Of a DNA stretch of 64,000 nucleotides, positions 24,836 to 33,505 are shown piece by piece. The DNA comes from Anaerolineae bacterium (GTDB lineage: Bacteria > Chloroflexota > Anaerolineae > Aggregatilineales > J027). The translations under genes were made by a program, and so were the position numbers. The stretch is taken from the NCBI GenBank assembly GCA_019913005.1, contig JAIOHL010000190.1, positions 1 through 64,000 of the forward strand. Reading direction: 5' to 3'. The notes under the pieces were generated by a model that did no database searches, was not told the DNA's origin, and saw only the letters and a program-made list of their open reading frames with translations. How positions within the stretch are numbered: the first letter of the stretch is position 1; the number at the start of each line of letters is the position of its first letter.

Positions 24836-26776
24836 GTGAAAAACCCTCGTTATCGGAATTACATTGTCTGGATGTTAGTGATTGGGATGATCTTAGCGAT
24901 TGTGATTGGGGTGAGTAATAACAGTAATCGCCGCAATGAAATCACGTTGACTGAATTGGTCAATGACATCAACAATCCTACCGAACGAACCAGAATTGAC
25001 TCAATTGAACGCTCGGAAACCAAGCTGAAGATCACCTATGAAGACGATACGGTGAAAGAATCACGGGTGGACGCCAACGTCGAGAATCTTCCGCAGTTGT
25101 TAGAATCGCATGGCGCTGATCCTGATAAAGTTCAGGCGGTTAATTTTGAATACAAAGAAGGCAGTGGTCTTGGCCCTTGGTTGACCCTGTTGACTGGTCT
25201 GCTACCCCTCATCCTGATTGCGGGTTTCCTCTATTTGATGGTACGTCAAGCGCAGGGCAGCAATAATCAAGCCATGCAGTTTGGTCGCAGCCGCGCCCGT
25301 ATGTTCACTGGCGACCAGTCCAATGTCACCTTTGATGATGTGGCAGGTGAGGACGAAGCCAAAGAGGAACTCAAGGAAGTGGTTGAATTCCTAAAAGAAC
25401 CCGAAAAATTCATCCAATTGGGCGCTCGTATCCCCAAAGGTGTGCTGCTGATTGGCAGCCCTGGTACTGGGAAGACCCTTTTGGCGAAGGCCGTCGCAGG
25501 TGAAGCGGGCGTGCCCTTCTTCGGCATCTCCGGTTCAGAATTTGTCGAAATGTTTGTCGGTGTGGGTGCCAGCCGTGTGCGTGACCTGTTCGATCAGGCT
25601 AAACGCCACAGCCCGTGTATCATCTTCATTGACGAAATTGACGCGGTAGGCCGTCAGCGTGGTGCAGGTCTGGGTGGCAGTCACGACGAACGTGAACAAA
25701 CCCTCAATCAAATCTTGGTCGAAATGGACGGATTTGATACGGACACCAACATCATTATTGTGGCCGCGACCAACCGCCCCGACATTCTTGACCCCGCCTT
25801 GATGCGTCCGGGTCGTTTTGATCGCCGGGTGGTGCTGGATCGTCCCGATATGCGTGGGCGTGAAGCGATTCTCAAGGTGCATACTCGCGGCAAGCCATTG
25901 GCGGCTGACGTGGACATCACGGTCATTGCCAAATCTACCCCCGGCTTTGTCGGTGCGGATATTGCCAATCTGGTAAACGAAGCGGCGATTCTGGCGGCGC
26001 GTAAGAATAAGAAATCCATCAGCCAGCGCGATTTCGAAGAAGCTACTGAGCGCGTGGTGCTTGGCCCTGAACGCAAGAGCCGCATCATCAGCGAACGTGA
26101 AAAACAAGTAGTGGCCTATCACGAAGCGGGCCATGCCGTTGTCGGTCATATGCTGCCCAAGTGCGACCCCGTCCGAAAGATTACGATTGTGGCGCGTGGC
26201 ATGTCCGGCGGTACGACGTGGTACATGCCCGAAGAAGATTCCATGCTCAATACCCGCACTGAACTCATTCACCGTATCGCTTCGGCGTTGGGTGGACGGG
26301 CGGCTGAGGAATTGGTCTTTGGGGAAATCACCAACGGCGCGGCCAGTGACCTTGAACACGTCACACGCATTGCCCGTACCATGATTACCCGCTGGGGCAT
26401 GAGCGCCAAACTTGGCCCACGTGTGTTCGGTCAGCGTGAAGAACTCATCTTCCTCGGACGCGAAATCAGCGAACAGCGCGATTATGGTGAATCGGTAGCC
26501 CAAACGATTGACGAAGAAGTGCATGAAATCGTCACCGAACAATACCAACTGGCGATGCACGTTCTGCGTGAAAATCGCGCCAAACTCGACTTGATTGCCA
26601 ACCGTCTGCTGGAAGTGGAAACGCTCGGTCAGGAAGAATTCCTTGACCTAGTGGGTGAACGCCCCAAGAGCGAACCCAGCATGTCCCTCCCATCGGCCAG
26701 CCCACGTAACATCCCGACGCCGGAACGCGGCTCGGAAATTCCGCCCAAGATGGGGACGGCGCCATCACCTGCCTAA
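24836..26776 (+). CDS. ftsH: ATP-dependent zinc metalloprotease FtsH
   Basis: This 646-residue membrane protease degrades misfolded and regulatory proteins. There are two membrane helices (about 8-26 and 122-142) around a short periplasmic-type domain. The AAA module has Walker A GSPGTGKT (about 205-212), Walker [12 protein letters not shown] and the second region of homology [14 protein letters not shown]. The zinc site is HEAGH (about 428-432). The C-terminus ends in a Ser/Pro-rich tail. Start is GTG 24836 after TGGAGGAAAG. A TATAAT at 24699-24704 may be its -10. A terminator follows. Confidence 0.97.
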   Translation: MKNPRYRNYIVWMLVIGMILAIVIGVSNNSNRRNEITLTELVNDINNPTERTRIDSIERSETKLKITYEDDTVKESRVDANVENLPQLLESHGADPDKVQAVNFEYKEGSGLGPWLTLLTGLLPLILIAGFLYLMVRQAQGSNNQAMQFGRSRARMFTGDQSNVTFDDVAGEDEAKEELKEVVEFLKEPEKFIQLGARIPKGVLLIGSPGTGKTLLAKAVAGEAGVPFFGISGSEFVEMFVGVGASRVRDLFDQAKRHSPCIIFIDEIDAVGRQRGAGLGGSHDEREQTLNQILVEMDGFDTDTNIIIVAATNRPDILDPALMRPGRFDRRVVLDRPDMRGREAILKVHTRGKPLAADVDITVIAKSTPGFVGADIANLVNEAAILAARKNKKSISQRDFEEATERVVLGPERKSRIISEREKQVVAYHEAGHAVVGHMLPKCDPVRKITIVARGMSGGTTWYMPEEDSMLNTRTELIHRIASALGGRAAEELVFGEITNGAASDLEHVTRIARTMITRWGMSAKLGPRVFGQREELIFLGREISEQRDYGESVAQTIDEEVHEIVTEQYQLAMHVLRENRAKLDLIANRLLEVETLGQEEFLDLVGERPKSEPSMSLPSASPRNIPTPERGSEIPPKMGTAPSPA

Positions 26777-26810
26777 AACCATCAAGCAGTTTCTGAAGTT
26801 TGGTAAAATG

Positions 26811-26843
26811 AATGCTCCATCCCGTTTTAGGTGGGGCATTTTT
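26811..26843 (+). terminator. Intrinsic terminator after ftsH
   Basis: AATGCTCCA (26811-26819) pairs with TGGGGCATT (26832-26840) with one G-U pair, followed by TTT. It ends the ftsH transcript. Confidence 0.7.
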
Positions 26844-26875
26844 AATTGGTATAGTTACAAGGAGAAAGGTAAATT

Positions 26876-27304
26876 ATGGGATACACAATTCGATACTTCA
26901 CCACTTCTCCACTCGGTAGTCTTATTCCCGTACAAGCCCAAATGATTCAGGCAGAATTTGAGGTACACCCAGCGGGGACGAACCAACTCGATATTTTTTA
27001 CCACCCGGATCGTGGGCCTCTAACGGTAGATTTGACCGATTCCACCCAAGTAACCACCCAACGCGAAATCGCCCAATTTATTGAGGCCGTCACCGAGCGG
27101 GGTGGCCCCGAACGTGACACGGTACTATCGGTTTTGGTGCAAACGCAGGCATTGGTGGCGATTGGTGTGCCGGACGATGTGCAAGAGGTTAATCCCAATG
27201 TGCTGCCCATCGTGCTGGAGATTATCGCCCATTTGGGGGATGGCCTGTTCCATGTGCAAGGTGAGGGTTTTTACGCGGGGAACGATCTAATTTTTGAGTT
27301 ATAG
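26876..27304 (+). CDS. Hypothetical protein
   Basis: This is a 142-residue acidic soluble protein without signal or membrane segments, starting at ATG 26876 after AAGGAGAAAGG. It appears mixed alpha/beta: MIQAEFEVHPAGTNQLDIFY, a DLTDSTQVTTQREIAQFIEA segment and VLPIVLEIIAHLGDGLFHVQ. No catalytic pattern stands out and I do not recognise the family. It is followed 23 bases later by another unknown gene. Confidence 0.65.
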   Translation: MGYTIRYFTTSPLGSLIPVQAQMIQAEFEVHPAGTNQLDIFYHPDRGPLTVDLTDSTQVTTQREIAQFIEAVTERGGPERDTVLSVLVQTQALVAIGVPDDVQEVNPNVLPIVLEIIAHLGDGLFHVQGEGFYAGNDLIFEL

Positions 27305-27327
27305 CGCCAATGGGAGGCGGCTATTCC

Positions 27328-28044
27328 ATGAGCGAATTTACATCAGGGTATCTTTTTCTAAAGCGAGATGAAGAAAAGGTTCGACAGTCTCCGCCACCCA
27401 AATTGGTCTATCCACAAGATGATAGTAGGCGTCCACTTCGAGACAAACTTTATGGGAAACTCCCCGACGAAATTCCCCATTTCTTCATTAAAACACTGAA
27501 TGAGAAATGGTCGGCATTGCTGATTGATAATACTGGAGGCGCGACCACAGAATCTAAAAGGAGCTTAGACCAATGGATACTCGAATCTTCAAAACAGTTC
27601 CCTCTTCTGCATTTTGAGACCCATGATGAAGGTTTTGACTATCACTTGTATTCTGAAGGTATAGAGAAAGCCTCGCTCGAAATGAATATAGCGATTGAGT
27701 TCTCCGTGAGGGTTGACCTCGTTGAAGAGCGTTATCCAGACATTGAGGATCCCTATATCTTCTTTGACCAGAACCCAGAAATTAATGAAGCCCTACGATT
27801 GGAGGTTGAAAACTCGGCAGAGTATCAGGCTCATGTAGCGCAACAATATCAACACAAAAATGTCGCTGCATTTGAAGTTTTTGACGTTTCCTCTCAAGTT
27901 ATTGCCGAGCTAGAACAAACCCTCTCGGTTGAATCCTATTTTGCTGATAGACTTGGGCAAGTTGAAAAATTTAAAGAAATTCTCGGCTTTCCTGAAATGA
28001 GTTGGGTGAGTTATCACTATGAGAGCCGAGATTTACACGAGTGA
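27328..28044 (+). CDS. Hypothetical protein
   Basis: The 238-residue soluble protein starts at ATG 27328, chosen because GGGAGGC lies nine bases upstream. It is acidic, rich in Glu and aromatic residues, with a charged helical C-terminus (VIAELEQTLSVESYFADRLG). It has no recognised domain. It may be cotranscribed with the preceding 142-residue gene. Composition is slightly more AT-rich than the methyltransferase that follows. Confidence 0.6.
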   Translation: MSEFTSGYLFLKRDEEKVRQSPPPKLVYPQDDSRRPLRDKLYGKLPDEIPHFFIKTLNEKWSALLIDNTGGATTESKRSLDQWILESSKQFPLLHFETHDEGFDYHLYSEGIEKASLEMNIAIEFSVRVDLVEERYPDIEDPYIFFDQNPEINEALRLEVENSAEYQAHVAQQYQHKNVAAFEVFDVSSQVIAELEQTLSVESYFADRLGQVEKFKEILGFPEMSWVSYHYESRDLHE

Positions 28045-28111
28045 GCCAACAGGTTCTCCATAGGTGTACTACAATTGGATATTGGCCCACTTTATGCAGT
28101 GAGGCAAATGA

Positions 28112-28921
28112 ATGACACAAAAAATGTCAGATGACAAAATCGCGCCGGTAGAAGGTGTGCCGGAAAGCGTGTTAGAGGAATATGGTCAGGAGTATTTTGA
28201 AAGCTACAACTATGCTGACCGCCCGCTCGGTAAATACAGCATGTATTGGTTTGCACGGCGCTATTATGCAGCGTTGGTGCGGCGCTATGCCCCATCGGGT
28301 GGCGGCAAATTGCTCGAACTCGGCTGTGGTTTAGGGCATCTCATTGGGCTGCTGCAAGACGACTTTGAGTGTGTCGGCATTGATTTAGCAGCCTACAGCA
28401 TCGAACAGACTCGCAAAAATGCTCCCAAAGCGACGGCCATGATGATGAGCGCCGATGACCTGAGCGCCTTCGGGGATGGCGAATTTTCAGTCGTGGTCGG
28501 GTTACATCTAGTCGAGCATCTCCCTGACCCCGCCGATACCATCCGTCAAATTAATCGCATTTTGAAGGATGGCGGTTTGTGGTTGTTTGCCACGCCCAAT
28601 CCCGGTTACAGCCTACGCCGTCTTAAAGACCCCAAGACCGACGCGATTGGCAAAGACCCGACTCATATCAATGTGCAACCGCCGAAACAATGGCGTGCAT
28701 GGTGTGAGGCCGCGAATTTTAAAATGCTGCGGCATTTTGGGGATGGCCTGTGGGATGTGCCCTACCTGCCCTATATCCCTGCCAAAATGCAATTTGCATT
28801 GTTTGGAGGGCCAGCTTTATTTCAAGTCATGACCCGCACCACATGGACGCCGCTGACGTTCGGGGTCAATCAAATCGGGATTGCCCGTAAACTCGGCCCC
28901 GTGAAAGGAAGTGCGGCATGA
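28112..28921 (+). CDS. Class I SAM-dependent methyltransferase
   Basis: The 269-residue enzyme has the AdoMet loop LLELGCGLGHLIGLL (about 67-81), the acidic end of strand 2 (CVGIDLAAYSIEQ) and motif HLVEHLPDPADTIRQINRIL, the usual Methyltransf_11/12 arrangement. The substrate is unknown. The hydrophobic C-terminal third (LPYIPAKMQFALFGGPALFQ) suggests membrane contact or a lipid substrate. It overlaps the short-chain dehydrogenase by ATGA, so the two are translationally coupled. Confidence 0.88.
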   Translation: MTQKMSDDKIAPVEGVPESVLEEYGQEYFESYNYADRPLGKYSMYWFARRYYAALVRRYAPSGGGKLLELGCGLGHLIGLLQDDFECVGIDLAAYSIEQTRKNAPKATAMMMSADDLSAFGDGEFSVVVGLHLVEHLPDPADTIRQINRILKDGGLWLFATPNPGYSLRRLKDPKTDAIGKDPTHINVQPPKQWRAWCEAANFKMLRHFGDGLWDVPYLPYIPAKMQFALFGGPALFQVMTRTTWTPLTFGVNQIGIARKLGPVKGSAA

Positions 28922-29820
28922 ACATGATGCGACGCATGTTTTTTGGTGGATTTTTAGGCGGGACGATTTATTGGTTCTGGCGCTATTTTGCTCCTGAACA
29001 TTCGGCATTGGTGTTGGGTGACAAGGTGGTGATTGTCACCGGGGCATCTTCGGGGATTGGACGCGGTCTTGCTATGACCTTTGCCCGACGCGGGGCGAGA
29101 GTGGTGTTGGTAGCCCGTCGTGCCGAAAAATTAGAGGTCGTCCACCGCGAAATCGAACCCTATGCTGAGGCCGTTTTAGCCATCGCCGGGGATATTTCTG
29201 ATCCCGCAGTTCAGCAACAAGTCGTCCAAAAAACCAAAGATGCTTTTGGTCGGATTGATGTTTTGGTGAATAACGCGGGTATCACCGGTGGTGGCCTATT
29301 TCACGAGTTTACTCCCGAAAAAATTGATGAGATTTTAGCCGTCAATTTGATGGCGGCGGTGCAGCTAACCCATCTGATACTTCCGACGATGCTGGCCCAA
29401 CGCGAGGGCTATATTATCAACGTGGGGTCGGGTTTTGGACGTGCGCCAACACCCGGTTTTGTGGCCTATGTCGCCAGTAAATTTGGCCTATCGGGATTTT
29501 CGGATGCCCTCTCACGGGAATTGATTGGCTCAGGGGTGCGGGTGCTGCTGGTACAGCCGGGTTGGACACGCACCGAAATGCTCCCACCAGAGGTCGAAGA
29601 AGCGGTCTCCTCGTATTGGTGGTATCGGGTGGAAGACCCCGAAGTCATTGCAGAAAAAATTGCCGAGGGGTTGGTACAGGGCAGGCGCGAGATGATTTTT
29701 GGTGGACGGATGGTGCAGTTCGGGATTTTTGCTGAACGCCATTTCCCGCTGTTGATGCGTTTGTTATGGCGATGGGAATTAAATTCGCGCTGGTTGAGCC
29801 TTATTCGCAAGATAGGCTAG
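28918..29820 (+). CDS. Short-chain dehydrogenase/reductase with N-terminal membrane segment
   Basis: This 300-residue protein has an N-terminal hydrophobic segment (MFFGGFLGGTIYWFWRYF). The Rossmann nucleotide motif TGASSGIG lies near 40-47, then NNAG, a Ser in NVGSGFGRAP, and the YVASK catalytic pair near residues 184-188. The substrate is unknown; membrane-attached SDRs often act on lipids or quinones. Coupled by ATGA to the methyltransferase. Its last 20 bases overlap the end of the convergent Nudix gene. Confidence 0.9.
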   Translation: MNMMRRMFFGGFLGGTIYWFWRYFAPEHSALVLGDKVVIVTGASSGIGRGLAMTFARRGARVVLVARRAEKLEVVHREIEPYAEAVLAIAGDISDPAVQQQVVQKTKDAFGRIDVLVNNAGITGGGLFHEFTPEKIDEILAVNLMAAVQLTHLILPTMLAQREGYIINVGSGFGRAPTPGFVAYVASKFGLSGFSDALSRELIGSGVRVLLVQPGWTRTEMLPPEVEEAVSSYWWYRVEDPEVIAEKIAEGLVQGRREMIFGGRMVQFGIFAERHFPLLMRLLWRWELNSRWLSLIRKIG

Positions 29821-30310
29821 CACGCCAACGACTAATGAGGGCATGGGTGCTGGCAAATGCAAGTTCGGGTAACTTATCCGCCGTGAACCATGCCACTTCC
29901 TCAGCATCATCCGCCGCATAAAGCGCCCCGCCGATCATCTGCGCCTCAAATGCGATCACAATTGGGGTAGGGCTGCCATTGGGGGATGGAAAATAAAACA
30001 CGTCTAGCAATCGGGTGATTGTCACCTGCAAGCCCGTTTCTTCGGAGGCCTCGCGGATGGCAGCCTCACGGGGGTCTTCGCCAGCATCCACAAATCCGCC
30101 GGGGAGTGACCATTTGCCTTTTTCGGGATTTTCGGCACGTTTGACCAACAAGACACGGTGTTCATCCACAATAAATACAATGGCGGCCACTTTGGGGTCG
30201 AGAAAATGAATATAGCCGCACCCCGAACAGGTACGGCGTATTTTTCCGAATGCTTCACGATCTTGGAGGGGTTGCCCACAGCGGACACAAAAATGGATGC
30301 CCACGCTCAT
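29801..30310 (-). CDS. Nudix hydrolase with N-terminal zinc ribbon
   Basis: The 169-residue protein has an N-terminal CxxC pair (FCVRCGQ) and a second (TCSGCGY) forming a zinc ribbon. The Nudix box GGFVDAGEDPREAAIREASE and then ETGL follows. The combination resembles NADH pyrophosphatase (NudC)-like and ADP-ribose pyrophosphatase enzymes, but the NudC-specific SQPWPFPxS tail is absent. The exact substrate is not evident. It lies just downstream of the anti-sigma gene on the same strand, 10 bases away. Confidence 0.92.
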   Translation of the reverse strand: MSVGIHFCVRCGQPLQDREAFGKIRRTCSGCGYIHFLDPKVAAIVFIVDEHRVLLVKRAENPEKGKWSLPGGFVDAGEDPREAAIREASEETGLQVTITRLLDVFYFPSPNGSPTPIVIAFEAQMIGGALYAADDAEEVAWFTADKLPELAFASTHALISRWRASLSCE

Positions 30311-30320
30311 GTGGCCTCGA

Positions 30321-31382
30321 TTAGCGTCTACGCCGTGTATAGGCCAATGCGAGAATCGAAGCGATTACTCCAACTAGGCCGACTACCAGCAGGACATTAA
30401 TTTCAAATCCTTCATCCTCATCAGCCGGCTCGTCAAATTCAGCACGGTCAGTTTCGGGCGCTGGTTCCAAAGCAGGTTCATCAGACGGCAGAGTGGTGTC
30501 ATCTGGCCTAGATTCTTCAGCGACCTTTGTGGCTGAAGTGCTAGTAGCGGCAGGGCTGGGTTGTGCCGTCGCGGTTGGCGCTGCTGCGAAAGTCATTGTC
30601 TCGGCGGTTGGATTATTCGCTGCTGACCCTGCTTGCCCACTTGTTTGAGGAATAGCTGCCGATGGATTTACGGGTGACTGGCTCGTTTGGGTCGCTGCGA
30701 CATACCCTTCGTCTGTCTCGTCTTCACTGCCTGTCTGACCTAAAAGTCCAGTTGGTTGGCTTGGAGGTGGCACAGGTGCGGGGCCTTCCGCCGAATCACT
30801 TTCCTCTACTGCTCCGCTAGGCTGCTGTGTACCCATGACATCGGATACTCCGGGAGCGCTGGATGCTGAGGCCGTGGTCCCATTTCGCATAATACTGCTC
30901 AAGTCCTGTGTGGAGGTAGACGTAGGCTTAAAAATGCCATCTTCAACTGTTTCCCCACCGACACTCGGCACTGATCCTTGGTAGGCTTCATCTGCATCCG
31001 TGTTTTGGCTGGTTGTATTGTCAAACCCTGCAAACAAACCGATAAATACCAATAAAATCGAAGCCGCAAGGGTCGCAATACTCGCCACCTGCCAACGATT
31101 AAACCGGGCTAGGTCGATGATTTTTGGGTTGTGCGAAACACTGCTACCTCCACTCATTTGAGCAAGCATCGCAGGCGTGAGGGTAAAGTCGCGCGGTGCT
31201 TTGAGGCGGGGAAGCGATTTAACCAAGTTCACTGTGTCGCGTAAGCTATCTAGCTCAGCAAGCAGCAGTGGCTCGGTTGCCAGACGACGTTCGAGGGAAG
31301 AACGCTCTGGCGGATCGAGAGCGCCGTCGAGATAGGCCGACAGCGCCATCAAGTCTTCCGGTGAGATACGATTAACCGACAT
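30321..31382 (-). CDS. Membrane anti-sigma factor-like protein
   Basis: The protein has 353 residues. The first 70 residues (LMALSAYLDGALDPPERSSL and LEARRL-type helix region, then LDSLRDTVNLVKSLPRLKAP) have the shape of an anti-sigma domain but lack the zinc-binding HxxxCxxC. A membrane helix follows (about 95-115), then a 200-residue Ser/Thr/Pro/Ala-rich extracytoplasmic region and a second membrane helix near the C-terminus with RRRR. It lies 67 bases after the ECF sigma gene, which it probably restrains. The extracytoplasmic region could be the target of regulated proteolysis. Confidence 0.8.
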   Translation of the reverse strand: MSVNRISPEDLMALSAYLDGALDPPERSSLERRLATEPLLLAELDSLRDTVNLVKSLPRLKAPRDFTLTPAMLAQMSGGSSVSHNPKIIDLARFNRWQVASIATLAASILLVFIGLFAGFDNTTSQNTDADEAYQGSVPSVGGETVEDGIFKPTSTSTQDLSSIMRNGTTASASSAPGVSDVMGTQQPSGAVEESDSAEGPAPVPPPSQPTGLLGQTGSEDETDEGYVAATQTSQSPVNPSAAIPQTSGQAGSAANNPTAETMTFAAAPTATAQPSPAATSTSATKVAEESRPDDTTLPSDEPALEPAPETDRAEFDEPADEDEGFEINVLLVVGLVGVIASILALAYTRRRR

Positions 31383-31449
31383 CTAAATACTCCGGTGCGG
31401 GGTGGTTTACCTGACGCGAAACTGACATTTTCCCCACACAATCTTTCAA

Positions 31450-32076
31450 TCAGCTATTATCCTGACGATATTGATCTGGTAAAAGTTCCGCTTTTTTCCG
31501 CAGACAATCGCGTAAATTCGAGCGGGCACGGCTGAGGCGAGACTTGACTGTGCCCAATGAAATTCCGCTAATACTTGCCGCTTCCTCATAGCTATAACCT
31601 TCGACATCGGCCAATACCACGATGACCCGATACGAGGCACTCAGTTGTTGCAGGCAGTTTTCAATGACAGCTTGCAGTTCACTGCGCTCAACCACTCTTT
31701 CCGGCCCTTCGATGGTTGCCATAAGGGGGGCATCATCTTCGGCATCAAAATAGAGGCCATCGCCTTCCCCTTCTATGTCATCCAAAGAAGCGGTGGGGTG
31801 TCGTTTTTTCAGGCGCAATTCGTCATAACAGGCGTTGGTGACAATCCGCATCAGCCACGACTTAAAATTATCGCCCCGGAACTGGTCAATTTTGCGATAG
31901 GCGGCAATCATCGCATTCTGCGTAACGTCTGCCGCCATGCCGTCATCTTGCAAAATGCGATAGGCGACACTGAACGCCATGTCTTGGTACATCACCACCA
32001 ACCCATTAAACGCATCGAGATTGCCTTGTTGGGCAGTGGCAATCAGTATTCTTTCGTCACTTGGAAAATTAGTCAT
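31450..32076 (-). CDS. ECF-type RNA polymerase sigma factor
   Basis: This 208-residue sigma factor starts at ATG 32076. Region 2 shows FNGLVVMYQDMAFSVAYRIL, DVTQNAMIAAYRKIDQFRG and FKSWLMRIVTNACYDELRLK. Region 4 shows LSASYRVIVVLADVEGYSYE and GISLGTVKSRLSRARSNLR, a typical HTH. It has the sigma/anti-sigma gene order. There is no Shine-Dalgarno site, and the promoter must lie in or beyond the tRNA-Leu gene, whose -35 box touches this start codon from the other strand. Confidence 0.94.
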   Translation of the reverse strand: MTNFPSDERILIATAQQGNLDAFNGLVVMYQDMAFSVAYRILQDDGMAADVTQNAMIAAYRKIDQFRGDNFKSWLMRIVTNACYDELRLKKRHPTASLDDIEGEGDGLYFDAEDDAPLMATIEGPERVVERSELQAVIENCLQQLSASYRVIVVLADVEGYSYEEAASISGISLGTVKSRLSRARSNLRDCLRKKAELLPDQYRQDNS

Positions 32077-32104
32077 TGACAATTTTTGTTAAAATGCTTA
32101 TTAT
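32076..32104 (+). promoter_or_regulatory. Promoter of tRNA-Leu
   Basis: TTGACA (32076-32081), a 17-base spacer, then TATTAT (32099-32104), a near-perfect vegetative promoter. Transcription would start near 32111, about seven bases before the tRNA. The -35 box abuts the start codon of the divergent sigma gene. Confidence 0.8.
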
Positions 32105-32117
32105 GGCTTATACAAGC

Positions 32118-32200
32118 GCCGGAGTGATGAAATTTGGCAAACATGCACGACTCAAACTCGTGTGGGGAAACCCTTGTGGGTTCGATTCCCACCTCCGGCA
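32118..32200 (+). tRNA. tRNA-Leu (anticodon CAA)
   Basis: The 83-base sequence folds with acceptor GCCGGAG/CTCCGGC (32118-32124 with 32193-32199) and discriminator A. The anticodon stem is CACGA/TCGTG around the loop CTCAAAC (anticodon CAA). There is a long variable arm typical of class II tRNAs, and T-arm GTGGG-TTCGATT-CCCAC. The 3' CCA is not encoded. It decodes UUG. Confidence 0.93.
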
Positions 32201-32205
32201 CAACG

Positions 32206-32242
32206 AAAGTCAGGTGATTTAGAAGCCTGACTTTTATTTTTT
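32206..32242 (+). terminator. Intrinsic terminator of tRNA-Leu
   Basis: AAAGTCAGG (32206-32214) pairs with CCTGACTTT (32226-32234) around an 11-base loop, and a T-rich tract runs to 32242. It lies five bases after the tRNA. Confidence 0.85.
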
Positions 32243-32299
32243 CCCCTACACACGGCATAATAGAAATAATCTCCTCAGTTCTCAAAACTATGGTGTATT

Positions 32300-33067
32300 A
32301 TGACCCGAACCTTTGAAGAAAAAAAGCGTGTACTTGAATTATGGTCTGAAGGATACAACAAGTTACAGATTGCAAAAGGAACAGGTATTCCTAGAGGAAC
32401 TGTGCGAGATTGTATTGAACAATTTGGTGATGTTGCGACCTTAGAGCGTCGTTATGATGAAGAAAGACTTTTAAATGCGGTATTTTATGTTCAAAATGTG
32501 GCCCTCCCACAAATTCAAAAATCATATGCTTACCTCTTAGGGTTATATTTGGGAGATGGCATGGTTTCGAAGATTCCCAAGACATATAAATTGAGAATTT
32601 TCTTGGATAGCCATTACCCAAATATCGTTAACGGTTGTGCCCAAGCCATGCAAACCATTTTACCCACAAACAAAATTGGTATTATTAAGCAGAAGGGAAA
32701 TTGGTTCGTTGTACAGTGTCATTCAAATGATTTGCTTGATCTATTTCCGCAACATGGGCCGGGAATGAAACATTTAAGGAAAATTCAACTAGAAAGCTGG
32801 CAACAGGAAATAGTAGATAGATACCCTCTCGAATTTTTCAAAGGGTTATATCATAGTGATGGTTCTCGTACCCAAAACATTGTTAAGGGGAAGGACTATC
32901 GCCGCTATACTTTCACCAATATGTCCGAAGATATACGCCAGATGTTCATTCACGCCTGCGAATTGTTGGGATTGCATTGGACGACGAAAACCAGCAAACG
33001 TGATATTATGATTTCGCGCCGTGAAGATGTTGCGTATTTGGACAGCGTGATTGGGCCAAAAAACTAG
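32300..33067 (+). CDS. HTH plus LAGLIDADG homing-endonuclease-like protein
   Basis: This is a 255-residue AT-rich gene. Residues about 8-45 form a helix-turn-helix (LWSEGYNKLQIAKGTGIPRG). Two LAGLIDADG-type helices follow: AYLLGLYLGDG (about 77-87) and EFFKGLYHSDG (about 178-188), each with the metal-binding Asp. It is not embedded in an intron or intein. It sits about 100 bases after the tRNA-Leu gene. Possible roles are a free-standing homing endonuclease, a domesticated DNA-binding regulator, or the relic of an element that used the tRNA region. Confidence 0.8.
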   Translation: MTRTFEEKKRVLELWSEGYNKLQIAKGTGIPRGTVRDCIEQFGDVATLERRYDEERLLNAVFYVQNVALPQIQKSYAYLLGLYLGDGMVSKIPKTYKLRIFLDSHYPNIVNGCAQAMQTILPTNKIGIIKQKGNWFVVQCHSNDLLDLFPQHGPGMKHLRKIQLESWQQEIVDRYPLEFFKGLYHSDGSRTQNIVKGKDYRRYTFTNMSEDIRQMFIHACELLGLHWTTKTSKRDIMISRREDVAYLDSVIGPKN

Positions 33068-33079
33068 GCAAACCGACAG

Positions 33080-33481
33080 ATGCGAAATTACCTGCTCACT
33101 GGGATGATTACGATTGCTTTGGGGATTGGCGTGGGTGTCTATATTGGCTGGGTGCAATATCCGGTAGAATATCGCAACAGCTATATGTGCCAGCTTTCCG
33201 ACAGCTATCAAGAAGAATATACCCTGATGGTGGCACGCGGCTATCGTGAAGATGGTGATTTAAATAAGGCGCTGGATCGTCTCCAACCCTTACGCGCAGT
33301 CGGTGTTCCAGAGTGTGATGATGGACGCAGTTATCAAATTGACAATATTCCAGAATGGGTGCAAGTATTGACCGAACGTTATATCAGTCAAGGGGCTGAC
33401 CCAGCGCTTATTCGAGATTTGGTGGCGCTGGCGGAGGGCTTTGGTCGGCTCACACCCATTATGGAAAGTTTCCGTTCCTAA
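33080..33481 (+). CDS. Small membrane-anchored protein, paralogue of next gene
   Basis: This 133-residue protein has an N-terminal membrane helix (about 4-24) followed by QYPVEYRNSYMCQLSDSYQE and a predicted TPR-like helical pair (ARGYREDGDLNKALDRLQPL). The same layout (membrane helix, W/PV-R segment, then GLDYAYTGNLDRAYNLLAQV) recurs in the next gene. They are therefore tandem paralogues. I recognise no named family. The helical pair could be a single TPR-type unit facing outside the membrane. Confidence 0.65.
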   Translation: MRNYLLTGMITIALGIGVGVYIGWVQYPVEYRNSYMCQLSDSYQEEYTLMVARGYREDGDLNKALDRLQPLRAVGVPECDDGRSYQIDNIPEWVQVLTERYISQGADPALIRDLVALAEGFGRLTPIMESFRS

Positions 33482-33505
33482 ATATCCCCAAATGTGTGAA
33501 AGTGC

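Noticed and set aside
25535..26560. 341-codon minus-strand frame
   Set aside because: It is antisense to the conserved AAA and protease domains of ftsH, which fully explains the open frame.
32073..32285. Minus-strand 70-codon frame containing EVGIEPTRVSPHEFE
   Set aside because: This is the well-known spurious peptide read antisense through tRNA-Leu genes; the plus strand folds as a tRNA.
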